DNA of 64,000 bases from Smallanthus sonchifolius (GCA_023525975.1 CM042027.1:11489001-11553000), one strand, 5' to 3'. Numbered from the stretch's first letter, positions 35,308-46,854 are shown. Notes: a model not told the origin generated them from the sequence alone. Numbers and translations are program-made.

Positions 35308-35867
35308 TAGGGGTGAGAAAAAACCGAAATAACCGACCCAAACTAAAACCGACGGTTTTGGTTTTGCATTTTTTGAAAACCAAAAATTACGGTTTGGTTT
35401 CGGTTTTGTATCTTTTGAAAACCGAAAAAACCGAACCGAACATATACATATACTTTAATTATATATTGTGTGCATTCACGTTTCATAATATATAGTATAT
35501 TATGTTGTTTGCTTGTATGTTAAAAGTGTATACATATTTGTGTTACACATATTTGCATTAATAGTAGGTTATTATTTATATTTATTGAATTATGGATTAT
35601 ATTGTTTACTTTTTATGTTGAGTATTTTTTTAAAAAACTAATAATTTTTGTATACCAAAATATTTAGGCCCATCATTAGTTAATAAAAAAAAATTTAGCC
35701 CAAAATTTCAAACGAAGTTCATTATTTTGGCCTATTTTTCTTTTACCCTCAAAAAATTCAAACCCAAATGGTTTTAAAACCGAAACCGAACGGTTTTAAA
35801 AAACCCAAAACCGAACATTTGGTTTTTGGTTTGGTTTTACCCCAAAACCGACCCATGCACACCCCTA
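35308..35867. mobile_element. Non-autonomous hAT element (560 bp)
   Basis: Terminal inverted repeats TAGGGGTG...CACCCCTA and a perfect 8-bp target duplication AAAATAAG (35300-35307 and 35868-35875) are diagnostic for hAT. Subterminal regions are full of short repeats such as AAAACCGAA and GGTTTTGGTTT in both orientations. No transposase is encoded. Confidence 0.92.
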
Positions 35868-36015
35868 AAAATAAGACCGACACACCGACCGAAAAACATC
35901 GTTACCGTTACATAACTGTCTTTTATCTATGTTTCAATCTCCACAACCGAGCAGCCGTAACCTCATACGTTTCTTTCATGTATTTAACCGCGTTTTTTTT
36001 CTTAGCCATATTAAT

Positions 36016-36674
36016 TAGGGCTGTTCAAAAAGCTCGCTGCTCGTGGCTTGCTCGAAAATCGCTCGAAAAAAGCTCGGAAAAAGCTCGGCTAAAAAAAAGC
36101 TCGGTTGTAAACGAGCCGAGCCGAGCTGGATTGAATTGTAATCGAGCTAGCTCAAATTGTAATCGAGCTCGGGCTTGGCTCGTGGCTCGGCTCGTTGGCT
36201 CGGCTCGTGGCTCGGCTCGTTGGCTCGTCTAAATAACTAATATATATGTGTGTGTGTATTATATGTGTTATATTTGAAGTATGATGTTTTGAGTTTTTAA
36301 GTTTATTTGTTTTCAAGGAATCTAAGTTTTGAACTAAATGTTTACTTTATTTACCGTTGTATTTACTTTCAACTTTATAAGTTTTGAGTTATGTATGTTT
36401 TTTATTTTATTTTATATATTGTCCCTTCCATCTATTTAGTTTTTTGAAGACAATAAACTTCAAACCGAAAATAATTTTTTTTGTTTATATATATTAATGT
36501 GTAAAAAAAAAAGAAAAAACGAGCTAGCTCGACGAGCCATGAGCTGGCTCGAGCTTTTTACGAGCCGAGCTCGAGCTCAACTTTTCAGCTCGAAAAAAAA
36601 TCGAGCCGAGCCGAGCTGACTCGTTTAATTTCGAGCTCGAGCCAAGCCTGACGCTTGGCTCGTTTACAGCCCTA
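36016..36674. mobile_element. Non-autonomous hAT element (659 bp), GCTCGAGC-rich
   Basis: Ends TAGGGCTG...CAGCCCTA; 8-bp target duplication ATATTAAT / TTATTAAT (7 of 8). The subterminal parts are packed with GCTCG, CGAGC and GAGCCGAGC motifs in inverted arrangement, which could fold into a long imperfect hairpin. The short ORF through the left arm is low-complexity and not a gene. Confidence 0.9.
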
Positions 36675-37102
36675 TTATTAATGTTACCGCCTCAACCATT
36701 TAAGCCCCGTCTCCCGCCATAAAGTGTGGGGTAAAATTTCTCATTCATTTCAATTGTAAGTTTCTTTATTCACCAACCGACATAATATCACTTGAACTCG
36801 TTACAATTTCAATCAATTTCATGAACCAAAACAGTAGAAACAAAATTCAGATTTCAGTTCTATAGAAATCGGTTAAAAGTTAAAACCGTCTCGTTTACAT
36901 CAGCCACCACAAATTTTACAAAGGTGGAACATTCGAAAGAAACTTCTAGAAAGAAAAAAAACTTGTTACGATTCTCTTCGTCGTCCCACGTCCCTTGGCG
37001 CCCTTTCACGTTCCATGTACTCCACGTTTCCATCCGTTACCAACACCTTCATTTCATTCTCCTTATCTTCATTCATCATTTCGATCGACATGCAAATTCA
37101 TC

Positions 37103-37543
37103 ATGACAGAATTCCAGATCACGAAAAAATGGAGGGAAAGAGGGAGAGTGTTACGATCAATTATTCACGGTACAGTTCTCCGGACCAACAAATTCAAGTT
37201 CAAATTCAGATTCAAATCCTTTGCTGCAGAAGAACAACATAAGGTTCATAACAACAATGTTGATGATCATGCATGCATGGACGATGATAAAAAGCTGTCG
37301 TCTATGTTTTGTAAAGCGGGGTTGCTGGTTAGGGTTCCAAGCAGAGGATTGAAGAAGATTGGTAGAGCGGTTTCGATGCGTAAACATGAAGGGAAAGAAG
37401 AAGAGTTGGAACTGTGTAAGAAGAGGATAATAATGGGGAAAAAGTGTAGACCGTTGAATGTGTCAGGTGCTCTTCATTATGATAAGAATGGTGTTTTGGT
37501 ACCTGAAGACTTTATAATTTCTCCTTATAATCATTCACTTTGA
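37103..37543 (+). CDS. Small conserved plant protein of unknown function (146 aa)
   Basis: A single-exon frame starting MTEFQITKKWRERGR and ending YNHSL before TGA. The first ATG in this frame is 37103; any upstream extension would need a non-ATG start. The N-terminus is basic and aromatic (KFKFKFRFKSF). The C-terminus holds a block I recall from small uncharacterised plant proteins: LCKKRIIMGKKCRPLNVSGA followed by LHYDKNGVLVPED. There is no signal peptide, membrane span or known catalytic motif. The charge suggests a nuclear or nucleic-acid location, but that is only inference. The gene is bordered by hAT and Helitron repeats on the left and by augmin subunit 1, convergent, on the right. 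Confidence 0.75.
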   Translation: MTEFQITKKWRERGRVLRSIIHGTVLRTNKFKFKFRFKSFAAEEQHKVHNNNVDDHACMDDDKKLSSMFCKAGLLVRVPSRGLKKIGRAVSMRKHEGKEEELELCKKRIIMGKKCRPLNVSGALHYDKNGVLVPEDFIISPYNHSL

Positions 37544-38235
37544 TTTAGTATTTCTAGCATAAGTTTGATTTAGTATTTAGTTGTTGCTTGGTGGTACAAG
37601 GCATTACCTTTTATTATGATATTATGTATGCAATTTGGCCTAAACAATATATTAAACAACATCATTTCGAGTCCCACACATATAAGGTTGTGAACAAACC
37701 GAATGAATACGAACATCGTCTGTTTTCATTAAGAAAATAAGCTTGTTTGTATTTGTTTAAGTTCGGTCGAGCATAAACATAAACAAAATTAGTATATAAA
37801 TCCAACTATAATATATTTTAATGAATATGCAAATGAACCGAAATGGACGTAAATTAACATTAATTTAGATTGAACAAAAATAATTGTTCGCTTTCGTGTA
37901 TTAAATAAACGAACATAAACAAACATTTTGTTGAACTTTATGCCATTATTTTGGTATAACGTATGGCTGCAGCATCACAGTTATAAGTGCACATAAGGGT
38001 GTAGACAAGATTTTGGCAAAAACACCCGTCTGTTTGTGTGCATGTCTTTGCTATGCATGGAATTTTTTATTTTTTTTTGCAACTGAAAGGGGGCATAAAT
38101 CATACCCAGCAATCTAAATTTCATCAAATTATCATGCACTAGTATACAATCTTCAAAATCAAACCCCTTGACAAAATCACCATCCAAGAACAGTAATATG
38201 ATAACGCTATACATGAAACGATTGGAAATACATAT
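37544..38235. other. Convergent 3' intergenic region
   Basis: It holds the 3' UTRs of the small protein gene and of augmin subunit 1. 37690-37930 contains GAACAAACC / GTTCGGT / AACGAACATAAAC motifs like those of the hAT element at 54679-55322 and is probably a decayed relative without readable ends. Confidence 0.5.
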
Positions 38236-40557
38236 TCAATCTTCTGATGTAGCAAGAGCTGATTGCAATACATCTTCAAGATACTTCTCAGCAGCATTAT
38301 ATTGCCTTTTCTTGTCCGCAATTGCAAGTGCAGCCAATGCTTTATCCTGCATCCAAACACACCCACATTTCACGTAAAAACAGGACCTTTTTCTAAAAAT
38401 GTGTCTATACGTATACTATGTATTTTGGCATTTCACCTTATTCTAAGGGACACTAAAAACATGTACTTAGTAAGCAAACTTTTTTAATTTTTTTTATCAA
38501 TTAACCATGTGTAAAGTAAAATGTTGCAATATTCTTGGAACAAATAAAGTACCAGTAACTAACTTACAGGTGGCAAATCTTGATAGCTTCGCAAAGTATC
38601 AAGAATAGGCTTTGTTTTCTTCTCTAAATCTTTTCTATGCTCTGCCATTTCAACCAACATTCCATGACTGATCTCAGGGGTGTAGCCCAAGCGATTAAGC
38701 ATAGCCTGTTTGAAAGCATTTTGTATTAGTCTAACATTGATATGCATGTATGTGTGTATGGATATAGATATGTATATACGTAGAAGAGGCTAAGAGTTGG
38801 GTGAAAGGAAAACTCATCGGGAATACATGTGAAACCACACACACTCTACTAGTGATGCAGAACGAAGTTAAAGATATAAATTACTTGACTTTAAAGAACT
38901 TAAATACTACCCTATGTAAAACTACTTATCATTTTTACCCAATTAAGCAATAACAGAAGAATTAATGTCATTAAGTGGTTCAACACAAACACAATAAACT
39001 GTAATTATGTACAGTAGCTCACAGAGACAATTGAGATAAAGAATAATAACTCTGGATTTTTAAAACTGTTTCCCTGAAAAACTAGATAATTGAAAGTTTA
39101 CCTTGTAGTTGGAATATTGTTGAAGGTATTGTCTCTCTTTTAAAACCAAAATCGCGAGGTTTGTTTTCCAACCTTCCATTTGAGTCTCACAAGGAGCTAC
39201 ATCATCTTCAAGCTGTGCAAGTGTTCTATCAAAAGAAATTTGTGAAATTAGAACTAATATGACAACCATATGTTTCCAATCTTGTTTCTATGAAAGTTAA
39301 CATTTTGTAGTTATCTCATACCTGAACATTTAAGGGGCGTTTGGATGTGTGTCTAGACTCTAGAGTGATTATTGCCACTAGACCTCACAAGAATTACTCT
39401 ACAGCGTTTGGCAAAAAACTGATTTTAGTTCTGAAACTTGATTACAATGGATTGGTTTAAATGTAAAACTACCTAACTTATCATTAACTTCAATCAACTT
39501 ATCTCAATAATCACTTTGAAAATGCACATCCAAACATCCTCTTACACAACCTTCATAAAGGACCCAACAGTCAAACAGATAGATTTACCTTTTCAAATAA
39601 GTCAACCTTGCTATGGCCTTCCGAGTGTAGTCAAGAAGAATCTTGGACTCCTTTTGCACTTTCGCCCTCTTATCCTCTACTCCAGTCTTTCTTAGTGATA
39701 CATCCCCCATAGCCACAAGAAAACTACACGAATCTCTCAAATTAAGAATCCAACAACCAAGCTTACATAACCATAAAATGAAAAAATAACAGACCGATAG
39801 TATCATATTACCCACCTACTCAGCTCGGTATCCCTAATATTCAGCAAATTTGCCACATTGGCAAGAACTTGTGACGATGCAACCACATTTGCCGGCAAGC
39901 CTTCTTGTGCTACCCCCACATTCTCTAATATCTCTCTAATCCTTGCAGCTACAACACCACATTTGCCACCAATATATTAAACTTATAATATCGCGTATCT
40001 TAATTCTTAACTATAACTTAGTCATCACTTTTTCTTTCTAATGCTCAAACCTTTCATATCAATTAGACAAAATACATAAAAATGTTCTTCTACTCAATTT
40101 TTCTCAACTCAATACTCAAAACAAATCAATTAACCAATCACATTCATATACTACATTTTTATTTTAAAACATACAAAGTAATTTACTAATTCACAACCAA
40201 TTTTGGAAAAATTTCAATCAAAGACCAATATAGTAAATGCAGAACATAAACGGAGAAATGAATGTAGTGAACAAAGTGAGAACCTTGAGAGCGATACTCG
40301 GAGGCTTTAAGTCGAAAATCATTGGCAATTATTGTGGCGGATTGGGTTCTGGCTTGAGAAATTGTAGCCAGATTGTGTAAATGTGAGATGCTACGAGGGG
40401 TGTATTCAAAATCAGGGACGTGATCTTTCCCAGCCGCATCGAATTGAGAAGCCAGCCATGATTTTACTTCACCAATTCGGTTCGCATCGAAAGATCCACT
40501 GCTAGTTTTTGACAATTCGTTTACAGGTGGTAGTGCGAGATCGGGTGCGTCACTCAT
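38236..40557 (-). CDS. AUG1: AUGMIN subunit 1 (HAUS1-like)
   Basis: Six exons on the minus strand: 40557-40284, 39948-39816, 39723-39589, 39225-39102, 38705-38568 and 38346-38236. All are GT/AG with matching phases, giving 304 residues, the usual length. Diagnostic blocks are IGEVKSWLASQFDAAGK, VPDFEYTPRSISHLHNLATI, ATIIANDFRLKASEYRSQ, FLVAMGDVSLRKTGVEDKRA, LLDYTRKAIARLTYLK, LAQLEDDVAPCETQMEGWK, LGYTPEISHGMLVEMAEHRK and ILDTLRSYQDLPPDKALAAL. Augmin is an eight-subunit complex that recruits gamma-tubulin to existing microtubules for branching nucleation in spindle, phragmoplast and cortical arrays. AUG1 contributes long coiled coils, and heptad-like spacing is visible through most of the protein. 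Intron 3 carries a MITE that does not disturb the coding frame. Confidence 0.96.
39333..39541. mobile_element. Harbinger/Tourist-like MITE in an AUG1 intron (209 bp)
   Basis: The inverted ends read GGCGTTTGGATGTG on the left and, reverse-complemented, GGATGTTTGGATGTG on the right. Both are followed by AGTGATTATTG within 40 bp. TTA flanks both sides (39330-39332 and 39542-39544), consistent with a 3-bp duplication. Confidence 0.75.
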
Positions 40558-41613
40558 AATCTTGATGATACGCTTTGATTAGGTTTGTTGAAGGATTTTG
40601 GGGTGGTTTCATTCAAAATCAAAACGGTACTTTTCAGATTTTATGAAAGATCTGGCTTTGCATATAAGATAAGGGGTTGAAAATCAAAATTTTCAGAAGA
40701 GTGAAGTTCTTTTTTCTCACTCAAATTGCGATTTTAGTCGGTTACTTTAAATTTTGCATTGGATATGTACGAGAGAAGTTTATTTAAGAACAACCCTTAT
40801 CCACGTATTATTATCATATTTTTTTCTCATTAAGATCTTTTAATTTTTCTTATTTTAAGTAAGTTTGAATTTTTAAAATTTAATTATGTTAATATTTTTA
40901 CTTTTTAAAAAATAATATAAAATTTGAATTCTTATTATTACTTAATTAAAGAAACAAAGAATTTTATTTTTTATTTTTATATATTATTATAATTTTATTT
41001 TTCTATTAAACTATTACATGTAATACATGGATATAAAACCTAAGACAACAACCCAATACTAACTTTGTTCACCCTACGACCCGTCCACTTTTACCCCAAT
41101 ACAGTAATACACCAAACCAACGACTACTTCTACTGTCGATCAATCTTTGAAAACCCTAAATACCGAATACAACTGCTAAGTCCACTTAGTATAGAATGAT
41201 GATGACCAAGAATGTTTTAAATATTTATATATATTTTTTATTATTTCAATACATTTATAGTTAATTTTAAGCATATTCAGTTTTTTATATAAGGTTTTAG
41301 ATATTATCAATTCTCTTGCAGGAACACGTGAGTTTACGTAAAAGTTTTGTTGTTTTTACATAAAGTTTCGAAGACGTTAATGTATTTCACGGTTTAACGA
41401 GTTGCAATATGTATAGGTTTTGCCTTTTCAATTTTCTTCACGTTTTAACGCGTCACAACACACGGGTTTTAATACCACTTTATATCAAATTTAGTACATT
41501 TTACTATTTTAGTGTGAAACTAACATTTTCCCGTTTTAGGTCTACCTTTACACATGATAAGATTTTTAGATTTGAAGCAATAAAATACAATGATTTTAGT
41601 ATGTTAGAGGTAA

Positions 41614-41643
<30 letters not shown>
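40558..41643. other. AUG1 upstream region and repeat DNA
   Basis: It includes the AUG1 promoter (to about 40750). 40800-41046 is an AT-rich repeat related in reverse complement to 1370-1600; it ends in CATGTAATACATG and then CTAA, like a Helitron 3' end. A (TA)n run is at 41616-41643. No gene. Confidence 0.5.
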
Positions 41644-41646
<3 letters not shown>

Positions 41647-42085
41647 ATACTATATAATAAATAAAGGTTTTTTTTCATGTCATGTGTAGTCTCCATATTC
41701 ATTTTCATCATTTTTCCTCGCTTCGATCTTTTTCTTATTAAATACACTCATATCTTTTAATAATACAATATTTTTAAAGAAAATACTAATTATAGTAATA
41801 AAAAACATTTATTTTAAAGTATATCCGTTATTATAAGAAGCTTTGAAATCTAATTATTTAACTTTTATTTTCAATCAAATAATAACTGAAAGTCAAATTA
41901 TATTAAATAGTAATTAACATATTTTTGAAACTCAATTATATATTAATTTTTACATATTTTGAATTTTGTTTTCCATCATTGGTACATGTAATACATTTTT
42001 ACACTTTTAAAATATATACATAACGATTTAAGATTATTTATTAATATTTTTTACCTCGTTGTGTATTACACGAGCTCTAAACTAG
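41644..42085 (+). mobile_element. Complete non-autonomous Helitron (442 bp)
   Basis: It starts TCTATACTATATAATAAATA after A and ends in a hairpin-like CTCGTTGTGTATTACACGAG, then CTAG|T (42082-42085). It is collinear with 4670-5112 along its whole length and differs by one base in length. Two full copies of nearly equal size define the family. Confidence 0.87.
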
Positions 42086-42198
42086 TAAATTATGTAAGAA
42101 CAGACGAAATAAAACTAAATTGTTTAATTTTTTGATTTATGGTAAAAAAATTTAAATTTTATACTTCCCCTGTGTTGTATTTTGGTTCACTTTCTTAA

Positions 42199-42516
42199 AA
42201 GCATTCAGAACAGGTTCCTTATATTTATTTAAGTGAGTTCTCTATATTTTACGGGGGTGGTTTAAAGTGATCGTGAGTGAAGGAGAGAGAAAATATATAA
42301 ATTTTCTGTATATTTGGAGGAAACACTTTTTACCTGTATAAATTTTTTAATATTTTTTTTAAGTGGTTATGTGTGGAGGAGAGAAAATGTAATGATAAAG
42401 GTATAAAAAAAATATTATTTAATAAAAAATGTGAGAGAAAATATACTGATTTTAGTGTAATTATGAAAATAAAGATAGAGATAGGGATAAGGATGAGGAT
42501 GCTACTATGAATGCTC
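42199..42516. mobile_element. Harbinger-type MITE (318 bp)
   Basis: Ends AAGCATTC...GAATGCTC, flanked by TAA on both sides (42196-42198 and 42517-42519). The interior right half matches the reverse complement of the MITE at 46570-46854 (GGAGAGAAAATGTAATGATAAAGG). Confidence 0.78.
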
Positions 42517-42876
42517 TAAACACCATCTATTTCTCACGTTAGAATTAGTGATATTTTAATTTTTTTTAAACCATCCCTAAAATACATCAATAAATAAATT
42601 CTTTTTCTTTTACATAAAATAGCCATCTTTTTTTTTCTTATTCCTAAAACAAATCAATTCTTCAAATGTCTTTTATGTGAGGGCGTCGGAACTTTCGCGC
42701 ATACAAAAATGAAAGGGGCGTAATGTTACCGTTTGTGACAATTCCCAAAGGTTATAAATTAATTTTTTATTTCAAAACCGAACTCTAGAAATATAAAACT
42801 TTTACTTGTATTTTTTACACAACATTATAAACTATTCATCCTCTCTTATATTTTTACAATTTATACTCAAATCAAA

Positions 42877-43190
42877 ATGAATTCCAATGATCCCAACAAC
42901 GTTTTGAATTGGTTTCGTTTCGCTCAACAACAAAACGCGTCATCCTCAACAACAAAATGCATTTAACCAAGCTCCTCAATGATCAAATTCGTTTATTCAA
43001 CAAAACCCGTATGTTCAACCTGGATACACGCCGTTTATGGACACAATGATATTTCCTTAGTCCCAACCAAACAACCCGACCCTGAATTAGTTCCGGAAAC
43101 ACAAGAATTGCCCGAATCCGTTGAGGAGACCGAAGAAACACCAAAAGGAAAACAAAAGAAGGAAACGTGTTCAGCCGCTTAAGATCTTCA
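42877..43190 (+). pseudogene. Remnant like the ORF1 (Myb/SANT-type) protein of a Harbinger transposon
   Basis: A reading starting MNSNDPNNVLNWFRFAQQQN is followed by Asn/Gln/Pro-rich stretches with several stops and a frame change, then KHQKENKRRKRVQPLK. This low-complexity start is what I remember for the DNA-binding companion protein of PIF/Harbinger elements, often misannotated in plant genomes. The SANT domain itself is missing, so the call is tentative. Confidence 0.4.
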
Positions 43191-44159
43191 TCACAACTGG
43201 TTCGATCGTCGGTTTACTGTCACTGGTTCGACCTCCCGACCGCACGAACCGACTAGTTCTTGAGACATGGACCGTAATACACATGACCGAACTGCCGGTG
43301 GTCACAATTCCCGGTCCGACCGGCCGGTCCGGTCTTAAAAACATCGATTCTACTGATTTTGTCACTGGGTTGCTGTCGAACGTATTGAAGGGTATCTTAA
43401 GAACATCAACTCTCATGGGTTGACTATTCGCAGATCCGCTTGCTTTGGCATTCATGCTTAAATTGATTGGGCCGGTTGCCCTCATGATCGTCCTCTACAT
43501 GTTATTGTGTTTTTCTTGTATCAGTTGGAGTTTCAAGAAACAACATACATTTGTTTGGTATAGTATAGAGGTTGGCTATCGTGCTCTTACTCATATTACT
43601 ATAGAGCTTTGATGGATTACATCTGGTTTTACATGAGCTTCATATTACTTTTCCTTGTCCATCGACATTATGGTGTGACAACATTGAATCCATCTATTTA
43701 GCGGTCAATCCCGTGTTTCATTAGTGTAAGAAACACCTTAAGATTGACATGTGTTTCATAGAGATATGATCCCGGCTCACTCTTTGAGTGTTTACAATGT
43801 TCTTAGTGTTGCTCATATATTGACCAAATAGATGGTTGCTTCGACCATTAGTTTGAGAGGACATATTAGAGCACATAATTAGATATTAGATTCATATACA
43901 ATTAGTTTGTTACACTTTTTTGTTATGGTAGTTATTAGGCTACTGTTCACTATATATAAGAGACAGTATATTGCATTCTAGATCAATCTCATGAGGTTAC
44001 TTTCATTTACTTTGTTCGAATAACAGAGTTAAAACATTTAATTAACTTCCTGGTTTGAAATGTTTTAATTAAAAGAAAAATTGTATCAAACATTATTTTA
44101 ATTTATGGACGATAGAAAATCAGATCGGACGATTATATTATAAATAAACTTAATTGTAA
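43191..44159. other. Unidentified intergenic stretch
   Basis: GC is higher in 43190-43440, where GGTCCGACCGGCCGGTCCGG is an inverted motif. The rest is AT-rich. Short ORFs overlap on both strands without recognisable domains. Confidence 0.35.
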
Positions 44160-44882
44160 GTGTCGGTAAACTTTCTTAAAATTCAATTTTAACCCTCTAA
44201 TTTATTGAAATGTCATAACTCACCCCTAACTTTAAAAAATGTTACTTTAACCCTCTTAAGTTTTTAAATTTTTGAGTTTACCCTATGTAGTATATATAAT
44301 AACTTTCGTTCGTTAATTAGTTTTTTTTCTTGATATTCTGGTATAAATTTCGTTAAAAACGGAGTCGTATTCAATGTAGGGTATTTTTTATATGTCATGG
44401 ATTATATCGACTGCCGATAATATGCTGATACCGTGTAGAACGAGATCGACACCGACCGAAAAATTTTGGTTTCTTTATAAACTTCTTTTTTATCTATGTT
44501 TCGATATCCACAACCGATTCGCCGTAACTTTATACGTCTATGTACTTAACCACGTTTCTTTTTTGTGTTTAGCCACGTTAATGCCACCGTCTCAGCCGTT
44601 TAAAATCTTTCTCACACTGTGTGGCGCAGGTGCCTCCCTTCAGTCGGTGTAGATCTCGTTAATGCCACTGTCTCAGCCGTTTAAAATTTTCCTCCCACCG
44701 TGTGGCGCAGGTGCCTCCCGTCGCGGAGCGTAGGGTTCACAACCGATTCGTCGTAACTTTATACGTTTATTCAATGTACTTAACCACGTTTATTTTGTGT
44801 TTAGTTACGTTAATGTCAAAGCTTCAGCTGTTTAAGGCTCGCCTCTCGCCGTGAAGCGCGGGTCTCAATTTCTAGTTAGGTC
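44160..44882 (+). mobile_element. Helitron-like repeat with triplicated 3' part
   Basis: Collinear with 35030-36745 and with the reverse complement of 45949-46460. The segment CGTTAATGCCA...TCAGCCGTTTAA...GTGGCGCAGGTGCCTCCC is repeated at about 44576, 44657 and 44806, the last one diverged. The end reads CGCCGTGAAGCGCGGG, then TCTCAATTTCTAG|T, a GC hairpin followed by CTAG|T, typical of plant Helitrons. The 5' end is not resolved. Confidence 0.65.
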
Positions 44883-45179
44883 TTACCAGTTATAGTAACA
44901 TCCTTCTATTCTATTAAGAGCTAATGAACCGACAACTTTTGAATGAAACACACAAAACCAGTAAAAAAAATCACATCAAACACGTTACTAATGACCAATT
45001 TTTAAGATTAGGCCTTAAGATTAGGCAAAGCGTAAAGGGTCGTGCTATACGTACCTCTTTTTCACTTATTTTTACTTGTTGCACCCATTCCTTTGAGTTT
45101 TCAAATAAATACAATTCAAACCCTTTTGTTTTGTTTTGTTTTTTTTTTTACTTTTGTCTTTTTGTTAATTAGTTATTAT

Positions 45180-45790
45180 TGGTTAAAAGTTATTTTATCA
45201 GGGGTATGAATAGCTAAACCCGTTTTTTTTATTTTATAGAAAATGTTTTTAAACTTAAAAAATGATTTTATAAATTATGATTATTCGAAGGGGTAAAATG
45301 GGGAGGGGGTACGACAAGTAGGATGGGGTACGACAAATAGCAGAGGTGAGAGGTATACGTTTTATTTTATAGAGTGTGTTATTAAATTTAAAAGATCGGT
45401 TTTAGAAATAATAATTTTTAGAATGGAGTAAAATAACAAGTTTAAAAGTTATTGTTTCAGGAGGTGTGACAAGTAGGAGGGGGGATATGTATGAGTTAAC
45501 CCGTTTTTATTTTATAGAAAGTTTTTAAACTTAAAAAATGGTTTTATAAATAATGATTATTCGAATAGGTTAAAATGAGAGGGGGTGTGACAAGGAGGGG
45601 GTACGATAATTAGGAGAGGGGAGAAGTATACATTTTATTTTTTTAGAAAATGTTTTTAAACTTAAAAAGAACGGTTTTAGAAATAATAATTTTTCAAATA
45701 AGGTAAAATGACAAGTTTAAAAGTTATTTTTCAGAAAGGTGGTACGACAAGTAGGGGTGAGAGGTATGTATAGCTTAACCCGGTGTAAAT
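45180..45790 (+). repeat. Tandem array, about 305 bp x 2 (four related half-units)
   Basis: The unit begins near AACCCGTTTTT-ATTTTATAGAAA and includes AAACTTAAAAAATGRTTTTATAA, TTATTCGAA, ACGACAAGTAGG and GAGGTATACRTTTTATTTT. The second half of each unit is itself a diverged copy of the first. It lies between the inverted Helitron-like repeats. Confidence 0.8.
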
Positions 45791-45948
45791 TAGACTATTG
45801 TTAGGTTTCCATTTTTGAGTAAGAATAATAATATAACCCGTCGAAATAAATTTCTTTTACCGAACTCTTCACCGTTCACATTTCAATTTTAAAAAGGTTA
45901 CACGTTTTCTTATTCTCATTTTATAATAAGTTTTAGAATAAAATAAAA

Positions 45949-46460
45949 CTAGAAATTTTGTCTCGCACTTCACGGTGAGAAGCGGACCTTAAACGATTGA
46001 GAATGTGACATTAATGTTGCTAAACACAAAAATAAATTTTGTCCCGCGTTCCAAGGGAGTCGGACCTAAAACGGTTGTGGTGGTGACATTAACGTGGCCA
46101 AACACAAAAAGAATCATAGTTAAATACATAAAAGAAACGTATAAAGTTATGACGAGTCGGTTGTGGAGATCGAAACATAGATAAAAGACAGTTAGATAAC
46201 GATACCGATGTTTTTCAGTCGGTGTCGGTCTTATACTTCATGGTAACAGCACATCACCGTCAGTTGATATAACCCACGATACCTAAAAATTACACTATTT
46301 TGAATACGATTCTGTTTCGAAAAAAAATTATATCGGGACATGAAGAAAAAAAATAAACAAACAAACAAACGTGAAAGTTATTAAGAAAAAATCATATTAC
46401 AAATAATACAAGAGGTAAACTCAAAACTGATATTTTATAAAGTTTGGGGTGAGTTTGGTC
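45949..46460 (-). mobile_element. Helitron-like repeat, inverted copy
   Basis: The reverse complement matches 44280-44882: GTTATATCRACTG, CCGACACCGACYGAAAAA, TTTTATCTATGTTTCGAT, CCACAACCGA, then two 3' hairpin units ending TTTCTAG|T (minus-strand CTAG at about 45949-45952). Confidence 0.65.
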
Positions 46461-46569
46461 ATTTGAGCAAAGTGAGAGAGAGAGAGAGAGAGAGAACTGA
46501 TGCTCTCTCATCTATAAAAAAAGAAACTTATATGATAAAAGTAGAAAAAAAAAATTCTACTATTATTAA

Positions 46570-46854
46570 GAGCATTTCCTTATCCTTATAATTACATAAA
46601 AATTTACTATATTTTCTTTCTCATTTTCAATTAAATAATACTTTTTTACACCTTTATCATTATATTTTATTTCTTCTCCACTCACAATCACTTTAAAAAA
46701 ATATTAAAAAATTAATAGAGGTGAACAATGTTTTCACAAATATACAGATGAACAGTAACATTTTTTATCTCCTCCAATCATAACCACTTTAAACCACTCC
46801 CTAAAATATAAAAAATTCACTCACATACATATAAAGAACATGTTGTGAATGCTC
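46570..46854. mobile_element. Harbinger-type MITE (285 bp)
   Basis: Ends GAGCATTT...GAATGCTC with TAA on both sides (46567-46569 and 46855-46857). It is related to 42199-42516 in inverse orientation. No ORF. Confidence 0.8.

Larger units (their letters stand above)
35030..36745 (+). mobile_element. Helitron-like repeat copy split by two hAT elements
   Basis: The outer pieces (35030-35307, 35868-36015, 36675-36745) are collinear with the repeat at 44160-44882 and with the reverse complement of 45949-46460. Shared phrases include TTTATCTATGTTTC, CACAACCG and ACGTTTCTTT. Two separate hAT insertions interrupt this copy. The Helitron assignment comes from the sibling copies, whose end is a hairpin plus CTAG|T; here the end is degraded to CTCA. 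Confidence 0.6.

Noticed and set aside
35768..36232. 154-residue ORF across two transposons
   Set aside because: It joins the right arm of one hAT element to the left arm of the next; the residues reflect GCTCG repeats.
36995..37102. N-terminal extension of the small protein gene
   Set aside because: It would need a TTG start. The first ATG in frame is 37103 and the extension is low-complexity His/Pro/Ser-rich.
43121..43485. Overlapping ORFs of about 100 residues on both strands
   Set aside because: There is no recognisable domain. The GC-rich inverted motif keeps both frames open by composition.
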